Source: Spirochaetaceae bacterium (GTDB lineage Bacteria > Spirochaetota > Spirochaetia > Spirochaetales_E > Spirochaetaceae_B). Taken from it: a stretch of DNA of 5,799 nucleotides. Below, one piece after another: positions 3,891-5,799 of this stretch. Where the stretch lies: assembly GCA_003249275.1 (NCBI GenBank), contig QKJO01000065.1:1-5799 (forward strand), written 5' to 3'. Within the stretch, counting starts at the first letter, position 1, and each line of letters starts with the position of its first letter. Made by a program: the position numbers and the translations under genes. The notes beneath the pieces were generated by a model, which was not told the DNA's origin, searched no databases, and saw only the letters and a list, made by a program, of their open reading frames with translations.

Positions 3891-5799
3891 ATGGATAAGG
3901 CAACTGCCGCCCATTGGGAAAAGATAAAAGATCTTATTGATCAGAATATAGATATCATGCTGAATTACAGGCAGAGCGGACACCCCGGGGGATCCCGGTC
4001 CAAGGTTCCCGCCCTGGTGACTCTGCTCTTGAGCGGGGCCATGCGCTGGGACATCCGCAGTCCTGAAAAAAGATTCGGCGACAGATTCGTTCTCGGAGCA
4101 GGGCATACCATTCCCATGATTTATGCAACTCTGGCTGTATTCAACGAGGCTATGAGAATCCGGTTTGATGAAACCGGTGATCAGCGCTTCAATCCGGGTA
4201 AAAGGGAGAATGTTCTCTACTGGGAAGACCTGACCGGATTCAGAAAGAGAGGCGGGCTTTCAGGTCATGCCGAGATGGAAGGGAAAACGCTCTTCCTCAA
4301 GTTCAATACCGGACCTTCCGGTCATGGAACGGGTGCTGCCGCCGGTCAGGCTCTGGCGCTGAAACGTGCCGGTGCTGGTGAGGTCAAGGTATTCCTTATT
4401 GAAGGTGAAGGCGGTCTTACCCCCGGTATGACCCATGAGATTGCCAATTCTGCCTGGGGTCTGGCTCTGGACAACCTCCATATACTCGTGGACTGGAATG
4501 ATTATGGAATTGACGATCACACGACCAGCCAGATTGTCTTCGGCTCTCCCAAAGAGTGGTTTGAGAGTCATGGTTGGCTGGCTGTTGATGCCGGTTCAGG
4601 CGAGAGCATGCATGATCTCAGTGAGGGATTCAGAAAAATGCTTTCCAGCCCCAATCCCGAGCGCGTACCAAAGGCCCTGTGGTTCAAAACGAGAAAGGGA
4701 AGAGGGTACGGCAAGTATGACAATGCATCTCACGGTGTTCCTCATGCCATGAACCATGAAGCCTACTGGACAACGAAAAAAGAGTTCATGAACCGCTATA
4801 ACGTGGAGTTCGTCAATGTAGATCAGCCCGCTCCTTCCAGTGATGCGGCTCTTATGGAAGAGTTTTATAAAAACCTGGAAGTGGTGGCTAAAACACTGGC
4901 TGCAGACAAGGAACTGGTCCGTTACCTTTCCGACAGGCTTGTGGAACTGGGTGATTCGGTCCCCGAGCAAATCGACGGCGTCTGTATCAGCGGTAAGAAG
5001 TCCCCCTTTGAGGATCCCGCTCTTTACGATTTCAAAGCCTATCCCGAAGAACTCTATCAGAAGCCGGGATCAAGCGCTCCCAATAGAAAAGCCCTCCATG
5101 ACTGGGGTGCCTGGATCAACGCTTACGGCCATGACAAGTACAACAGACCACTCTTCGTGGTCAGTTCCGCCGACCTTTCCGGGTCTACAAACATCTCCGG
5201 TTTTGCCTCCAAGTCGGGCTCCTTCGACGGTTACGGTTGGTATGAAAGGGTCGGTTCCTCCGAGGGCGTTCTTCTGCCCCAGGGAATCACAGAATTCGCC
5301 AACGCCGGCATCATGGCCGGTATGGCCTCTGTGAACCTGTCGGAAGATCCTCATAACAGCTATGACGGATTCTGGGGAGCCACCTCCACCTACGGCAGCT
5401 TTTCCTACCTTGTCTATGGAATGCTGAGACTCTACAGTCAGATGGACCAGGACTGCGATTTGAAACTGGGCAAGATTATCTATGTCGCCGGACATTCGGG
5501 TCCCGAAACAGCGGACGACAGCAGAACCCACTTCGGGATCTTTTCTCCCGGTGTAACCCAGCTATTCCCCGAAGGAAGCATACTGAATCTCTACCCCTGG
5601 GAGTACAACGAAGTACCCGTACTCCTGGCGGCGGCTCTGGCCCTGGAGAAGCCCTCCGTCATCGCCCTGCACCTGACCCGGCCATCGGTTCAGATTCCAG
5701 ACCGGAAGGCACTCGGCATGGCTTCTCACTTCGAGGCGGCTAAAGGTGCCTACATCATTCGGGATTACAGTGCGAATGAAGAAAAAATGGGAACCTTCT
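3891..5799 (+). CDS. Transketolase-family thiamine-diphosphate enzyme, long form (3' end cut by window edge)
   Basis: Open for 636 codons from ATG 3891 to the right edge. The N-terminal cofactor domain shows SGHPGG (H31), DRFVLGAGH (H72), LSGHAEM (H126), a GPSGHG loop (141-146) and the metal/ThDP motif G172-E-G with N203 exactly 30 residues after the Glu, as in the usual GDG-x-N spacing. SHGVPH (H281) matches the conserved His that follows the IGxG stretch. The pyrimidine domain shows NRKAL (phosphate-binding Arg of sugar-phosphate enzymes), SSADLSGSTN, and the catalytic Glu in GITEFAN (E468); LTRPSVQ near the end matches the SRQ region. The C-terminal domain of about 150 residues is still to come, giving an estimated 770-800 residues against about 660 in E. 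coli TktA. It probably transfers two-carbon ketol units between sugar phosphates or related substrates in the cytoplasm. Glu for Asp in the GDG motif is unusual. Split sulfo- or apulose-phosphate-type transketolases and dihydroxyacetone synthase are alternatives; specificity is not readable here. Confidence 0.92.
   Translation, partial: MDKATAAHWEKIKDLIDQNIDIMLNYRQSGHPGGSRSKVPALVTLLLSGAMRWDIRSPEKRFGDRFVLGAGHTIPMIYATLAVFNEAMRIRFDETGDQRFNPGKRENVLYWEDLTGFRKRGGLSGHAEMEGKTLFLKFNTGPSGHGTGAAAGQALALKRAGAGEVKVFLIEGEGGLTPGMTHEIANSAWGLALDNLHILVDWNDYGIDDHTTSQIVFGSPKEWFESHGWLAVDAGSGESMHDLSEGFRKMLSSPNPERVPKALWFKTRKGRGYGKYDNASHGVPHAMNHEAYWTTKKEFMNRYNVEFVNVDQPAPSSDAALMEEFYKNLEVVAKTLAADKELVRYLSDRLVELGDSVPEQIDGVCISGKKSPFEDPALYDFKAYPEELYQKPGSSAPNRKALHDWGAWINAYGHDKYNRPLFVVSSADLSGSTNISGFASKSGSFDGYGWYERVGSSEGVLLPQGITEFANAGIMAGMASVNLSEDPHNSYDGFWGATSTYGSFSYLVYGMLRLYSQMDQDCDLKLGKIIYVAGHSGPETADDSRTHFGIFSPGVTQLFPEGSILNLYPWEYNEVPVLLAAALALEKPSVIALHLTRPSVQIPDRKALGMASHFEAAKGAYIIRDYSANEEKMGTF

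Noticed and set aside
4596..5531. Two minus-strand frames (4596-4970 and 5070-5531) under the transketolase gene
   Set aside because: Antisense shadows of a gene whose catalytic motifs are unmistakable; neither shows a domain or a good ribosome binding site.
3891..5799. Pyruvate dehydrogenase E1 or phosphoketolase identity for the ThDP enzyme
   Set aside because: DRFVLxxGH, SGHPG, SADLSGSTN, NRKA and GITE motifs fit transketolase better; E1-type and phosphoketolase signature motifs were not found.

Overview
The window is bacterial DNA of roughly balanced GC. It holds two divergently oriented gene sets separated by a regulatory region of about 470 bp. Gene spacing is tight, ribosome binding sites are strong (GGAGG/AGGAG type), and two of the five starts are GTG. 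The redox gene trio on the minus strand is of a kind found in anaerobes (spirochaetes, Clostridia, Thermotogae). The mixed use of AGA/AGG and CGx arginine codons and the overall feel suggest a free-living spirochaete, but this is a guess; the sequence does not fix the taxon.

Minus strand, right to left (3048 to 1): three overlapping genes encode (i) a GlpA-like FAD-dependent dehydrogenase with a C-terminal BFD-type [2Fe-2S] motif, (ii) a pyridine-nucleotide/FAD oxidoreductase with two dinucleotide-binding folds, and (iii) a small DUF1667-type protein with a four-cysteine motif, cut by the left edge. The overlaps are 11 bp and 7 bp, with each downstream ribosome binding site inside the preceding gene, so they look like one translationally coupled transcript for one redox complex. 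The likely job is oxidation of glycerol 3-phosphate or a related hydroxy-acid/polyol phosphate, with electrons passed through Fe-S and flavin centres to a nucleotide or other carrier.

Centre (3049-3520): no convincing gene. It contains several perfect or near-perfect dyads, repeated ACAGT and CCGG motifs, an 8-G run, and candidate promoters facing both ways.

Plus strand, left to right (3521 to 5799): a small KdgF-like cupin is followed after 25 bp by a large transketolase-type thiamine-diphosphate enzyme cut by the right edge. The transketolase keeps the family's key His and Glu residues but has Glu instead of Asp in the metal-binding GDG motif and is longer than standard transketolases. The pair suggests sugar or uronate carbon-skeleton metabolism; the substrate cannot be read from this window. 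Together the divergent sets look like a catabolic locus with a shared control region. No mobile element, CRISPR, tRNA or rRNA was seen.
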